NCBI GenBank assembly: GCA_024405015.1
Contig: JAKSPE010000002.1
Coordinates: 62,001-126,000, forward strand
Origin: Sphaerochaetaceae bacterium
Lineage (GTDB): Bacteria; Spirochaetota; Spirochaetia; Sphaerochaetales; Sphaerochaetaceae
Direction: 5' to 3'
DNA length: 64,000 nucleotides
Part shown: positions 16,214 to 25,024 of the stretch, one piece after another
Numbering within the stretch: the stretch's first letter is position 1
Layout of the letters: each line of letters starts with the position of its first letter
Made by a program: the position numbers and the translations under genes
Notes under the pieces: model-generated
Database searches by the model: none
Seen by the model: only the letters and a program-made list of their open reading frames with translations
Told to the model about the DNA's origin: nothing

Positions 16214-17512
16214 ATGAAGATAAACATCGATTTCCCGGTCGAAGATGAGTTCTATGAGTTCAAGACTTCCTTGTCTGAGTTGGATAAAGGCATCGAAGCT
16301 ATTGCTGCCATGCTTAACAAACATTCTAAGGCAGAGGTTTTCTTTGGAGTTGCTAACGATGGTGAAGTTTTGGGATTGAAGGGACAAATTGGTCCGGAGA
16401 CAATCAAGAAGGTTGAGACACGAATCTCTGAAATTCTTAAGCCTGCGATTGTTCCTTTCGTTATCTTTGAGGATTATGACGGGGATAAAGTCATTCATGT
16501 GAGTGCAAAAGGAAACAGAAAGCCTTACTCGAGTTCTGGTGATTATAGGATAAGAGTTGGAAGCTCAAACAAAAAGATTGATCCTGAATTGCTTGGTGAA
16601 CTATTTTTTGATTCTGAATCATCTTCTTTGGAGTCCATTGAAAGCATTAACCAGGATCTCACATTCAACATATTGAAATACCACTATGTGAAGAATGGAC
16701 TTACCATCAATGAAGAGAATTTCTATCGAAATGCAGGGTTGAAGGTAAATGGAAAGTTCAATATGCTCGCGGAGCTTCTTGCCGATGAGAACAATGCTTC
16801 CATCAAGGTTGTTCGCTTTTCCGGATATGACAAGACCAAGATGGTTTCCAGAAATGAATATGGATTTAAATGTCTGCTTGCATCAATGCAGGAGGCAAAC
16901 GATTATGTGCTGTCTTTGAATGAGACAAAAGTCGATGTGGAATCTGGGCTAGCCAGAAAGGAGATTAGGCTCTTTGACTCTCATGCCTTTGAAGAGGCTT
17001 GGACAAATGCGTGTATCCATAACAAATGGGTCCGAAATGTCCCTCCTGCAATATATATTTTTGACAATCGTATCGAGATCGTCTCTACCGGTGGATTGCC
17101 TTTTGGCTATACCAAAGAGGATTTCTACAGTGGTGTTTCAAGGCCGATCAATAATGGACTGTTCAAAGTCATGGGTCAGTTGAACATGATTGAGCAGACA
17201 GGACATGGAAACCTTGTTATTGTCGATCGGTATGGAAAGGATGTATTTGACATTGCTGACAGCCACATTACCGTAACAATTCCATTTGCTTTTGCGCCTT
17301 CGATGAAGCAGGTGGATGTGAACGGTTTGACACCTATTCAAGCAAAAGTTCTGATGGCTATAAAAGATAATCCTACATGCACAACAAAGGATTTGTCTGT
17401 TTACTGTGGGATTGGTACGACTAGAGTCGGCGAAGTGACAAAGTCGTTGAAAGAACTTGGAAAAATCGAGCGCATCGGAGGAGCTAAAGGCGGATATTGG
17501 AAGGTCTGCTGA
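16214..17512 (+). CDS. AlbA/Schlafen-type ATP-binding winged-helix regulator (COG2865)
   Basis: A 432-residue protein with full domain order. An AlbA_2 (Schlafen-like) domain is at about 1-125 (EDEFYEFKTSLSE, GVANDGEVLGLKG, PYSSSGDYRIRVGSSN). A GHKL-like ATPase segment is at about 250-350 (HAFEEAWTNACIHNKW, DNRIEIVSTGGLPFG, EQTGHGNLVIV). A C-terminal winged helix is at about 370-432 (TTKDLSVYCGIGTTRVGEV). Such proteins are annotated as putative transcriptional regulators; some are defence-associated. Six or seven iterons lie upstream, so autoregulation is inferred. AT-rich codon use and an isolated position suggest an acquired gene. Confidence 0.82.
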   Translation: MKINIDFPVEDEFYEFKTSLSELDKGIEAIAAMLNKHSKAEVFFGVANDGEVLGLKGQIGPETIKKVETRISEILKPAIVPFVIFEDYDGDKVIHVSAKGNRKPYSSSGDYRIRVGSSNKKIDPELLGELFFDSESSSLESIESINQDLTFNILKYHYVKNGLTINEENFYRNAGLKVNGKFNMLAELLADENNASIKVVRFSGYDKTKMVSRNEYGFKCLLASMQEANDYVLSLNETKVDVESGLARKEIRLFDSHAFEEAWTNACIHNKWVRNVPPAIYIFDNRIEIVSTGGLPFGYTKEDFYSGVSRPINNGLFKVMGQLNMIEQTGHGNLVIVDRYGKDVFDIADSHITVTIPFAFAPSMKQVDVNGLTPIQAKVLMAIKDNPTCTTKDLSVYCGIGTTRVGEVTKSLKELGKIERIGGAKGGYWKVC

Positions 17513-17556
17513 TATGAATTCTGATTGATAACTGACTTACGAAGAATTAGGCCTCG

Positions 17557-17870
17557 TGCTCATGTGTATGGGTTGATGCATAGCCTGCTGCATGCTTCCC
17601 CTTCGGGACCGCAGCCGGCCAAAGACCGGCGCAGGGCTATCCTGCCCGCGCGCTCGTGGCCCTCGGCTTCTAGAACGCACAGGCTATGACACAACCAATC
17701 CACAATCACACAGCATATGGCATATGAGATAGAGAAAACGCCGTACTTGATGTCAATCGCCGGGACCGATGGGACCGCCGTACTCAATGCGCACGCTGGT
17801 ATCGCTGAGCACGAAAAGGAACGAACAGCTTAAACGAAAGGAGTGTCACAGATTCATCTGCAACACTCCC
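17557..17870 (-). repeat. 314-bp GC-rich repeat, copy 1 (inverted relative to copy 2)
   Basis: Nearly identical to the reverse complement of 22667-22980. The core 17579-17688 is bounded by CATAGCCTG and CAGGCTATG, which can pair, and contains several GC-rich hairpins (CCGGCC-AAAGA-CCGG; GCAGG-GCTAT-CCTGC). At its 17840-17870 end, on the minus strand, GGAGTGT...ACACTCC then TTT forms a terminator that ends the ankyrin gene. The rest of 17513-17897 holds no gene. A frame SVRIEYGGPIG is kept in both copies but has no convincing start. Confidence 0.85.
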
Positions 17871-17897
17871 TGTGTTTATGCGTTTCAAGCAAAGGAC

Positions 17898-18407
17898 TCA
17901 AAGACCGAGCTGCTTGAGGATAGTGATGATGTATGGTCTCTTCTCTCTGCGAGCATACTCCATGACATTGTGACCCTGCCAGTCGCAGATTCTGATGTCA
18001 GCACCGCATGTGATGAGCTGTGAGAAGATTCTTGTGTTATCGTTCTGGAGAACTGCCATGATCAGTGGAGTCTCACCAAGATAGTTTCTTGCATTGATGT
18101 CAGCACCAGCTTCGATGAGAGCTGCAACGACCTTTGGGTTGGAGCACTTGTTTGCTGCAAGGTGAAGAGCGTTTGAGCGATACTTTGGCTCGACAGCGAA
18201 CAGGTCGGCACCTTCCTTCAGAAGAGCCTTGAGGACGACGACATGAGTGTTGTACTGTGCTGCAAGCATGAGAGGGCTCATTCCCCACTCATTTGTGCAG
18301 TTGACATCCGCACCCTGTCTGATGAGGGTATGGATTTCAATGGCCTTGGTTGCGTCAACAGCGGCAGCAAGCAACTTCTTGTTAAGTGTTTTTTGCTTAT
18401 TTGTCAT
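17898..18407 (-). CDS. Ankyrin-repeat protein
   Basis: A 169-residue cytosolic protein made almost entirely of about four ankyrin repeats: IHTLIRQGADVNCTNEWGMS-PLMLAAQYN, LKALLKEGADLFAV...NALHLAANKC, VAALIEAGADINARNYLGET-PLIMAVLQN, FSQLITCGADIRICDWQGHN. The first repeat begins near residue 17. It would bind a partner protein; none is suggested by neighbours. A TATAAA/TAATAT box lies 5-9 nt upstream of the ATG and no Shine-Dalgarno is evident, so the leader is very short. It ends in the terminator hairpin contained in repeat copy 1. Confidence 0.88.
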   Translation of the reverse strand: MTNKQKTLNKKLLAAAVDATKAIEIHTLIRQGADVNCTNEWGMSPLMLAAQYNTHVVVLKALLKEGADLFAVEPKYRSNALHLAANKCSNPKVVAALIEAGADINARNYLGETPLIMAVLQNDNTRIFSQLITCGADIRICDWQGHNVMEYARREKRPYIITILKQLGL

Positions 18408-18588
18408 GTTGATTTATATTATTCCTTTTTGTGATTTGATTTACTGAAACCAATTATTTCAGAATTCTGAGAACGTGTAAAGATTTCCACAAGGCCGTTT
18501 CGCAAAAAACCTTTTATGTTTTCTCTTTATTACGTGGTATATTTGAATTATAATCGCAATAATAACCACCGCAAAATGGAGGATTGCC

Positions 18589-19680
18589 ATGATACCTCAT
18601 GAAATTATCAGAAAGATGCCGAAGGTTGAACTTCATGACCATCTCGATGGAGGACTCAGAACTTCCACCGTCATTGATCTTGCTCGCAAATACGACGTGG
18701 CGCTTCCGCATTATGAGGAGTCTTCTCTCCAGTCCTGGTTCGATGAGGGCTGTAGGCTCAAGAGCCTTACGCTGTACCTCAAGACCTTCGCGGTGACAAA
18801 TGCGGTGATGCAGACAGAAGAGTCTCTAAGGCGAGTGGCCTATGAAGCGGTTTTGGATTGGAAACTGCAGAACATCGTCTATGGCGAAATTCGCTTTGCT
18901 CCGGTACTTCATACCGCCAACGGCCTTACTCTTGACCAGGTGGTGCAGGCAGTGCTTTCCGGCCTTGAGGATGGCAAGCGGGAAACTGGGGTTCATTTCG
19001 GCCTCATCCTTTGTGCCATGCGAAACCAGAGTGCCAACGTGAGTCTCGATATCGCAAAGCTTGCCGTTGCCTATCGCGACAGGGGAGTCGTCGGCTTTGA
19101 TATTGCAGGTGATGAGAGTGGAAACCCTCCAAAGGCACACCTGGATGCCTTCCAGTACATCCGAAACAAGAATTTCAATATCACCATCCATGCCGGTGAG
19201 GCCTTTGGACTGGATTCCATCTGGCAGGCCATTCAGGTCTGTGGTGCACACAGAATCGGCCATGGTACACGCCTTGTCGATGACATGACGCTGGACGGAT
19301 CGCGCATCGAGTCCATGGGAGACCTTGCTCACTTTGTGCAGGACAAGAGAATTCCTCTTGAGATGTGCCTCTCCAGCAACGTCGGAACAGGGGCTGCCAA
19401 GGATTTCTCCAGCCATCCGTTCCCGGTCTTCTTCCGAAACCACTTCCGCGTAAGTCTTTGCACCGACAACAGACTTATGAGCAACACCACCCTCACAAAG
19501 GAGATGGAACTTGCTGTTGAGCACTATGGTTTGAGCCTGAAGGAACTGGAGAAGCTCAGCGTCAACGCCATGAAGAGTGCCTTTGTGCACCAGGAGGAGA
19601 AGCTTTCACTGATCTATGAGACCATCAAGAAGCAGTGCGCTGATCTCAGAAAGGAGTACGGCTACTCGGATTGGAACTAA
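18589..19680 (+). CDS. add: Adenosine deaminase
   Basis: A 363-residue metal-dependent hydrolase of the purine salvage pathway, converting adenosine or deoxyadenosine to inosine or deoxyinosine. Zinc-ligand and catalytic motifs are in place: KVELHDHLDGGLR (residue 10; HxH), ITIHAGEAFG (His and catalytic Glu), CGAHRIGHGTRL (catalytic His), and SLCTDNRLMSNTTL (metal Asp). Length is normal. A GGAGG Shine-Dalgarno lies 7 nt before the ATG. It is located between the two inverted 314-bp repeats. Confidence 0.95.
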   Translation: MIPHEIIRKMPKVELHDHLDGGLRTSTVIDLARKYDVALPHYEESSLQSWFDEGCRLKSLTLYLKTFAVTNAVMQTEESLRRVAYEAVLDWKLQNIVYGEIRFAPVLHTANGLTLDQVVQAVLSGLEDGKRETGVHFGLILCAMRNQSANVSLDIAKLAVAYRDRGVVGFDIAGDESGNPPKAHLDAFQYIRNKNFNITIHAGEAFGLDSIWQAIQVCGAHRIGHGTRLVDDMTLDGSRIESMGDLAHFVQDKRIPLEMCLSSNVGTGAAKDFSSHPFPVFFRNHFRVSLCTDNRLMSNTTLTKEMELAVEHYGLSLKELEKLSVNAMKSAFVHQEEKLSLIYETIKKQCADLRKEYGYSDWN

Positions 19681-19723
19681 TCTGTTATAGACAGAGAAAA
19701 CGGATTGAATTAGACTTGATGCC

Positions 19724-21421
19724 ATGGGTGAAGTAAAAATCAAGTGGATTCACATCTTTAATGTCATATTGGCAATCGCCATTGCCATCGTGGTGGGAGT
19801 TCTGTTTGTATCCGTGCAGCATTTCAACTCCGATCCGGCCTATGCCAAAAGTGAGTCCGTGACCCAGAATGTCAATGACGGCTGGTACCAGATTTCAGAC
19901 GATGGTACCATTTCGAAATTCGACGATTTCAGCCGTAGACTCGACATCAACGAACTTACCCTGAGCAGAATCTTCATCTTCGGTATGGATGAGGAGCGCG
20001 ACGCGCTGCGATTCAAGGCCTATTACAGCGCTGTTGAAGTTTATCAGGATGGCATTCTCATCTATTCCCATGGCAGTATCGATGATGTCAAAAGCGGCAC
20101 CATCCTTGGTGTCAATGAGTGCATTGTCCCACTGAACATCTACTATGGAGAAGCTTCCGAGATTGAGGTTCACCTTATCTCCAATATGACCATCAAAATC
20201 AATCCTTTCTTCTTCGGAAAAACGGGAGACTTCGTAACCGAAAAGTTCGGTGATGCCCTTATCACCACCTTGTTCTCCATTTCCCTGATTGTCATTTCTC
20301 TGATCATGCTGGTATTTGCCTTCATCGGAAGAAAGCGACTGAAGTTCTCCTTTGATTATTACTATTTCGTCACATTTCTTGTCTTTGTATCCATTTGGGC
20401 CATTACAGATACGCAGCTTCTTGGTGCTTTGGGTGTTACCTCTGGAATCGTCAGCATCCTTTCGTATGAATGCTTTGCTTTCATGATGCTGCCGTTCATG
20501 GTTTACATGTACTATTCAAATACGCGACTGAGAACCGTTGACCTTTGTATGGTCATTCTGCTGTTTGCGAACTTCATCATCGTCAATGTGTTGCATTTCG
20601 CAAAAGCCCTGAATCTGGTCCAGTCGGTTCTCTCTTCACAGATTCTCATTACATTGAGTCTTGGACTTGTCATTTTCCAGTCTCTGTACTCCTTCATCAA
20701 GGATAAGGATCTGCATTCCATCGTCATGACAACCAGCGTCATTCTGGTTATGGCTGGCGCTGTTGTGCAGCTGATTGATTTCTATGGCGTAAACAGATTC
20801 AACAGTACAGATTTCCTTTTGATTGGCATTCTTCTGTTTGTTGTTCTTCAGGTTGGAAGTCTTCTTTCTGGTGTGTTCAAACTCATCGATGAAGGTCGTA
20901 TGGCAAAGGACTATCTGAATATGGCAATGACAGACCCTCTGACAGGTCTTGGAAACAGACGAGGCCTGGATGCCTACATTTCCAGCATCGCCAAAAGTCC
21001 GACACCGTTCTACAGACTCGGTTGTATCGTCTGTGACCTCAACGATCTCAAGAAGACAAACGATGTCTATGGCCACGATGTCGGTGACCGCCTTATCAAG
21101 GATTTCGCAGATTGCCTGCAGGTTTGTTTTGAGAACCGCGGAAAGGTCTTCAGAACGGGTGGTGATGAGTTCTACATCATCTTCAGTGATGTTGAGGTGG
21201 ATATGTCTGCCATGATGAGAAGACTGTCCATTTGTCTTGACGGTTCTAACGTCACAGCCGAGTACAAGATCTCTTGCTCACGTGGTTGCTACGCCGATTA
21301 TGTTGCAGCCAACAACGAGGATGCCGTCTGGGACATCATCAAGTTCGCCGATGCTGAGATGTACAAGATGAAGAAGGCTGATCGCGCCAAGAGAAGAGTG
21401 GACGAGCCTTCTGAGGAGTAA
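19724..21421 (+). CDS. Membrane diguanylate cyclase with extracellular sensor and 7TM-type region
   Basis: A 565-residue protein. One membrane segment is at about 8-30. An extracytoplasmic sensor follows (about 35-180), with the look of a 7TMR-DISM extracellular domain. About seven membrane helices lie at 185-390. A GGDEF domain is at about 400-555. The active-site motif is intact (FRTGGDEFYIIFSD), as are DPLTGLGNRRGLDAY and CDLNDLKKTNDVYGHDVGD, so it should make cyclic-di-GMP. The product-inhibition I-site RxxD before GGDEF is missing (ENRGKVFR). TAGACA-17 bp-TAGACT ends 7 nt before the ATG with no Shine-Dalgarno, a predicted leaderless start. Confidence 0.9.
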   Translation: MGEVKIKWIHIFNVILAIAIAIVVGVLFVSVQHFNSDPAYAKSESVTQNVNDGWYQISDDGTISKFDDFSRRLDINELTLSRIFIFGMDEERDALRFKAYYSAVEVYQDGILIYSHGSIDDVKSGTILGVNECIVPLNIYYGEASEIEVHLISNMTIKINPFFFGKTGDFVTEKFGDALITTLFSISLIVISLIMLVFAFIGRKRLKFSFDYYYFVTFLVFVSIWAITDTQLLGALGVTSGIVSILSYECFAFMMLPFMVYMYYSNTRLRTVDLCMVILLFANFIIVNVLHFAKALNLVQSVLSSQILITLSLGLVIFQSLYSFIKDKDLHSIVMTTSVILVMAGAVVQLIDFYGVNRFNSTDFLLIGILLFVVLQVGSLLSGVFKLIDEGRMAKDYLNMAMTDPLTGLGNRRGLDAYISSIAKSPTPFYRLGCIVCDLNDLKKTNDVYGHDVGDRLIKDFADCLQVCFENRGKVFRTGGDEFYIIFSDVEVDMSAMMRRLSICLDGSNVTAEYKISCSRGCYADYVAANNEDAVWDIIKFADAEMYKMKKADRAKRRVDEPSEE

Positions 21422-21479
21422 AACTCCCAATTCCGATGATCTATCAATTGAGCATTTCTTGGGTTTTGAACTGGAAAAA

Positions 21480-21574
21480 GTTATAGCCAGTTATAGCCAG
21501 TTATAGATGATTTTTAAAGTTATAGCCAGTTATAGCTAGTTATAGATTGAAAAATCAGTTATAGTCAGTTATAG
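21480..21574 (+). repeat. Iterons GTTATAG, 10-bp period in three clusters
   Basis: GTTATAG starts at 21480, 21490, 21500, then 21519, 21529, 21539, then 21558, 21568. Spacing within a cluster is exactly 10 bp and between clusters exactly 19 bp, so all copies lie on nearly the same DNA face. The ATPase gene follows directly (AAAGGCGG then ATG at 21598). These are likely operator sites. Confidence 0.85.
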
Positions 21575-21597
21575 TTGAATCAGAAAGGCGGTATAGC

Positions 21598-22638
21598 ATG
21601 GACAATCCTTTTTCACTTTCATTTGGAACCATTCCACAGAAATATATCCAGAGACCTTCTGACTTGAACCTGATCCTTGATGAGTTCTCTGCCGAGATCC
21701 CATCAAATCATGTCCGAATCATCACCGGTGTCAGAGGATCCGGAAAGACTGTCCTTCTTACAGAACTTGGAGTAACGCTTCGCTCCAGAAAAGAGTGGGT
21801 GGTTGTTGAGGTGAATCCGGAAACCGATATCATGGATGACCTGGTCTCCAAGCTCTATAACCTGGAGGACGTGAAACCGCTGTTCACGAATCTGAGTGTC
21901 ACGTTAGGTTTCTCTGGAAGTGGTGTCTCCTTTGCAAACAGCCCTGTTCTTCCAACCAGTGATGTGATTGTTGAAAAGATGCTTGAGATTCTCAAACGCA
22001 AGGGAAAAAGGCTGATGATTTCATTGGATGAGGCTGTCAACAATGCCTATGTAAAGAAGTTTGTCCATTCTTTCCAGATTCTACTCAGAAAAGAATATCC
22101 TGTTTTTCTTGTCATGACGGGCCTGAGTGAGAACATCAGTAACCTTCAGGATGACAAGTCGTTGACCTTCCTTTATCGAGCCCCAAAGCTGTATTTGGGT
22201 TCATTGAGTCTGCCGATGATCTCAGATGTCTATCAGTCTGTGTTCTCCTTGGAAAAGGAAGTCGCAAACAGAATGGCGATTCTCACAAAGGGATATCCGT
22301 TTGCGTTTCAGGTGCTGGGATATCTGAAATGGGAAAGCAAGGATTCCTCTTTGGATGATCTTCTCAAGAAATATGACTTCTATCTATCTGAGTATGTGTA
22401 TGAGAAGATATGGTCTGAGCTTTCAGAAAAGTGCAGGCTGGTTCTCTCTGTCTTCAAGAATGACCAACCTCGAAAGGTCCAGGAGATACGAGACAGCATC
22501 GGATGCACATCAAGCCAGTTTTCCACTTATCGAAAAACTCTACTGGGAAAGGGCCTTGTTGAAGAATCTGATTATGGCTACCTCAGGCTTTCTCTGCCTA
22601 GGTTCTGCGACTTCATCCAGAATATGCTTGAGTGGTGA
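21598..22638 (+). CDS. AAA/STAND-type ATPase with C-terminal winged helix
   Basis: A 346-residue protein. Walker A is IITGVRGSGKTVLL (about residue 45) and Walker B is KRLMISLDEAVNN (about 142). A sensor-like VFLVMTGLSENI and an arginine-containing FLYRAPKLYLGSL follow. The last 80 residues form a winged helix (RKVQEIRDSIGCTSSQFSTY, then RKTLLGKGLVEESDYGYL). This layout matches the archaeal-type ATPases annotated as ATP-binding proteins of unknown role, often in defence or mobile contexts. Eight GTTATAG iterons directly upstream suggest the protein regulates its own gene. The terminator after it is part of repeat copy 2. Confidence 0.8.
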   Translation: MDNPFSLSFGTIPQKYIQRPSDLNLILDEFSAEIPSNHVRIITGVRGSGKTVLLTELGVTLRSRKEWVVVEVNPETDIMDDLVSKLYNLEDVKPLFTNLSVTLGFSGSGVSFANSPVLPTSDVIVEKMLEILKRKGKRLMISLDEAVNNAYVKKFVHSFQILLRKEYPVFLVMTGLSENISNLQDDKSLTFLYRAPKLYLGSLSLPMISDVYQSVFSLEKEVANRMAILTKGYPFAFQVLGYLKWESKDSSLDDLLKKYDFYLSEYVYEKIWSELSEKCRLVLSVFKNDQPRKVQEIRDSIGCTSSQFSTYRKTLLGKGLVEESDYGYLRLSLPRFCDFIQNMLEW

Positions 22639-22666
22639 TTTGCTGACCCTCGATAGCCAAAAGAAT

Positions 22667-22980
22667 GGGAGTGTTGCAGAATGAAACTGCGACACTCTTT
22701 TAGTTTAATCAGCTCGATCATTTTCGTGCTCAGCGATACCAGCGTGCGCATTGAGTACGGCGGTCCCATCGGTTCCGGCGATTGACATCAAGTTCAGCTT
22801 TTTCTCTATCTCATGTGCCATATGCTGTGTGATTGTGGATTGGTTGTGTCATAGCCTGTGCGTTCTAGAAGCCGAGGGCCAAGAGCGCGCGGGCAGGATA
22901 GCCCTGCGCCGTCTTTTGGCCGGCTGCGGTCCCGAAGGGAAGCATGCATCAGGCTATGCATGACCCATACACATGAACAC
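22667..22980 (+). repeat. 314-bp GC-rich repeat, copy 2
   Basis: Inverted partner of 17557-17870. It starts with the ATPase-gene terminator (GAGTGTTGCAG...CTGCGACACTC then TTTT) and runs through the GC-rich hairpin core to TGCATGACCCATACACATGAACAC. In both copies the element lies immediately 3' of a gene and in the same orientation relative to it. The interval 22639-23146 has no gene. Confidence 0.85.
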
Positions 22981-22991
22981 GTGAGTTGAAG

Positions 22992-23029
22992 CACCGCATG
23001 AAACCCGTTTTTCAAGATTTCATGCGGTG
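22992..23029. other. Strong isolated hairpin
   Basis: CACCGCATGAAA and TTTCATGCGGTG form a perfect 12-bp stem with a 14-nt loop, just beyond repeat copy 2. No T-run follows, so it is not an obvious terminator; it could mark an insertion end. Confidence 0.6.
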
Positions 23030-23087
23030 AAAATTCCGCATAGGACCTGAAATAAGAAAAAAAGTCGGAACTTTTTACCACTTCAAA

Positions 23088-23120
23088 TAAAAAAGGGATC
23101 ATTGCATATGCAACAATCCC
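23088..23120 (-). terminator. Terminator after proS
   Basis: On the minus strand GGGATTGTTGCATATGCAATGATCCC (stem GGGAT/ATCCC with inner TTGCAT/ATGCAA) is followed by TTTTTTATTT. Confidence 0.85.
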
Positions 23121-23146
23121 ACATATATTGGATCAAAGCCCATAAA

Positions 23147-24877
23147 TCATGCTCTCTGTTCGAGCTTTGCAATGAGAGCCTTAATTTCAGGTACGAGATT
23201 CTCAAGATCAACGAGCACTGCTTCTTCTTCGCTGCCTCTGACCTTGACTTCGCACTTTCCTTCCTTGAAGGTTCTGTTTCCAAGAGTGATTCTCACAGGG
23301 ACACCAATGAGGTCAGCATCGGCGAACTTGACGCCAGCTGTCTCCTTGCGGTCATCGTAGAGAACCTCAATTCCTGCATCCTCAAGCTGCTTGTAGATCT
23401 TGTCAGAGACCTCAGCATCCTTGATGAGGCTGATGAAGTTGACCTGGTAAGGAGCAACGGAGATAGGAAGCTTGAGTCCGCTTTCGTCGTTGTACTCTTC
23501 ACAAAGGCAGGCAAGAAGTCTTCCGATACCGATACCGTAGCTTCCCATGATGACCGGCTTTCTCTGACCGTTCTCATCCTGGTAGTAGCAGTTCATTGCC
23601 TCAGAATATCTGGTTCCGAGCTGGAAGATGTTACCGACCTCAACACCCTTGGAAGCTGTAATCGGCTTTCCGCAGGTTGGGCACTTGTAGCCGCTTGCTG
23701 CACTTGCGATGTCTGCGACGGTTCCGTTGTAGTCAACACCATAGTTTGTGTTGATGTAGTGATAGCCTTCCTTGTTTGCGCCGGCAACGAGGTTGTTGGA
23801 CTTGGCAACAGAGTCATCGATGATCACGATGGTGCCTTCCTTGCATCCGATTGGGGAACCGAAGCCTGGAACCATACCAGCCTCAAGAATCTCTTCTGGG
23901 TGTGCTGGTCTCATGCTGTTGGCTCTTGCTGCGTTCTGGAGCTTGTTCTCCTCAATGTCCATATCGCCACGAACGATTCCGACGATGAGCTTTGTGGTCT
24001 CTTCACCGTTTTCTGCATTGATGAATGTTCCGACCATGAACAGAGCCTTGGCTGTCTTGGTTGCTGGGATGTTGAGGCACTTGCAAAGGTCATCGATTGT
24101 CTTTGCATCTGGTGTGCTGACAAGCTCCTTGGCCTTTGGCTCTTCTGCGAAGTAGTCCTTCTGGAATGTGGCAACCTGACGGTTTGCTGTGTATCCGCAC
24201 TCTGGGCAGTAGATGATGGTGTCTTCACCGATTGGGGAAAGGTACATGTACTCGTGAGAGACCTTTCCGCCCATCATACCGCTGTCGGCACCGACGGCGA
24301 TGACTGGAAGTCCGCATCTCTTGAAGATTCTGAAGTATGCATCGTAGTGAGCCTTGTAGACCTTCTCAAGACCTGCCTGGTCCTTGTCGAAGCTGTAGCT
24401 GTCCTTCATGGTGAACTCACGGACACGAATGAGACCTGCTCTTGGTCTTGGGTCATCTCTCCACTTTGTCTGGAGCTGATAGACCAAAAGTGGAAGTCTC
24501 TTGTAGGAGTCGATGACGTTTCTTCCGAGGTCTGTACAGCACTCCTCGTGTGTCATGGCAAGGACCATGTCACTGTCCTTTCTGTCCTTGAAGCGGCTCA
24601 TTTCCTTGTCGATGCTGTAGAATCTGCCGGTCTCTTTCCAAAGGTCTCCTGGGTTGACGACTGGCATCAGGATCTCCTGGGCACCGAGTGCGTTCATCTC
24701 TTCACGGACGATGGTTGAGATCTTCTGGATGGATCGGAATCCGAGTGGAAGAAGAGAGAAGATTCCAGCGGAGAGCTGATCGATATATCCTGCTCTGAGA
24801 AGGTATTCATAGCCTTTGCAGTCTGCACCGTTTGGTGCCTCACGTAAGGTCTTTGAAAACAGATTGCTCATTCTCAT
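23147..24877 (-). CDS. proS: Prolyl-tRNA synthetase, bacterial type
   Basis: A 576-residue class II synthetase that charges tRNA-Pro. The length and the large insertion between motifs 2 and 3 (about 230-400, with the CPECGYTANRQVATF and CPTCGKPITASKG zinc-like segments) are those of bacterial-type ProRS with an INS editing domain. Motif 1 is in the GFRSIQKISTIVREEMNALG stretch, motif 2 is KWRDDPRPRAGLIRVREFTM, and motif 3 is IMGSYGIGIGRLLACL. The first ATG (MRMSNLFSKTL) is placed 9 nt after AAGGAG. It is transcribed away from the transketolase genes. Confidence 0.97.
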   Translation of the reverse strand: MRMSNLFSKTLREAPNGADCKGYEYLLRAGYIDQLSAGIFSLLPLGFRSIQKISTIVREEMNALGAQEILMPVVNPGDLWKETGRFYSIDKEMSRFKDRKDSDMVLAMTHEECCTDLGRNVIDSYKRLPLLVYQLQTKWRDDPRPRAGLIRVREFTMKDSYSFDKDQAGLEKVYKAHYDAYFRIFKRCGLPVIAVGADSGMMGGKVSHEYMYLSPIGEDTIIYCPECGYTANRQVATFQKDYFAEEPKAKELVSTPDAKTIDDLCKCLNIPATKTAKALFMVGTFINAENGEETTKLIVGIVRGDMDIEENKLQNAARANSMRPAHPEEILEAGMVPGFGSPIGCKEGTIVIIDDSVAKSNNLVAGANKEGYHYINTNYGVDYNGTVADIASAASGYKCPTCGKPITASKGVEVGNIFQLGTRYSEAMNCYYQDENGQRKPVIMGSYGIGIGRLLACLCEEYNDESGLKLPISVAPYQVNFISLIKDAEVSDKIYKQLEDAGIEVLYDDRKETAGVKFADADLIGVPVRITLGNRTFKEGKCEVKVRGSEEEAVLVDLENLVPEIKALIAKLEQRA

Positions 24878-25024
24878 AATGGTATTCTCCTTGGCTTATA
24901 GATTAAGCGCTTTGATTATATTCAATATTATGTTCGAGCACAAGAACGGTTTCCGTTTTCCCATTGAAATGCCATTGTATGAGTGGTATATTAGTTTTGA
25001 TATCAACTTACAAGAGGAACACTA

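Noticed and set aside
16074-21574. Short direct repeats considered as CRISPR arrays
   Set aside because: Unit lengths of 10-12 bp with almost no spacer; they are not CRISPR repeats and no cas gene is present.
17560-22963. Open frames of 70-75 residues kept in both 314-bp repeats (17560-17787 minus, 22751-22963 plus)
   Set aside because: They lack a ribosome site, cross a GC-rich hairpin core, and are open by base composition. The shared SVRIEYGG frame may be a gene-end relic but has no start.
23102-24718. 538-codon open frame opposite proS
   Set aside because: Its sequence is Cys/Leu/Val-rich with no family features; it is an antisense shadow of the codon bias in proS.
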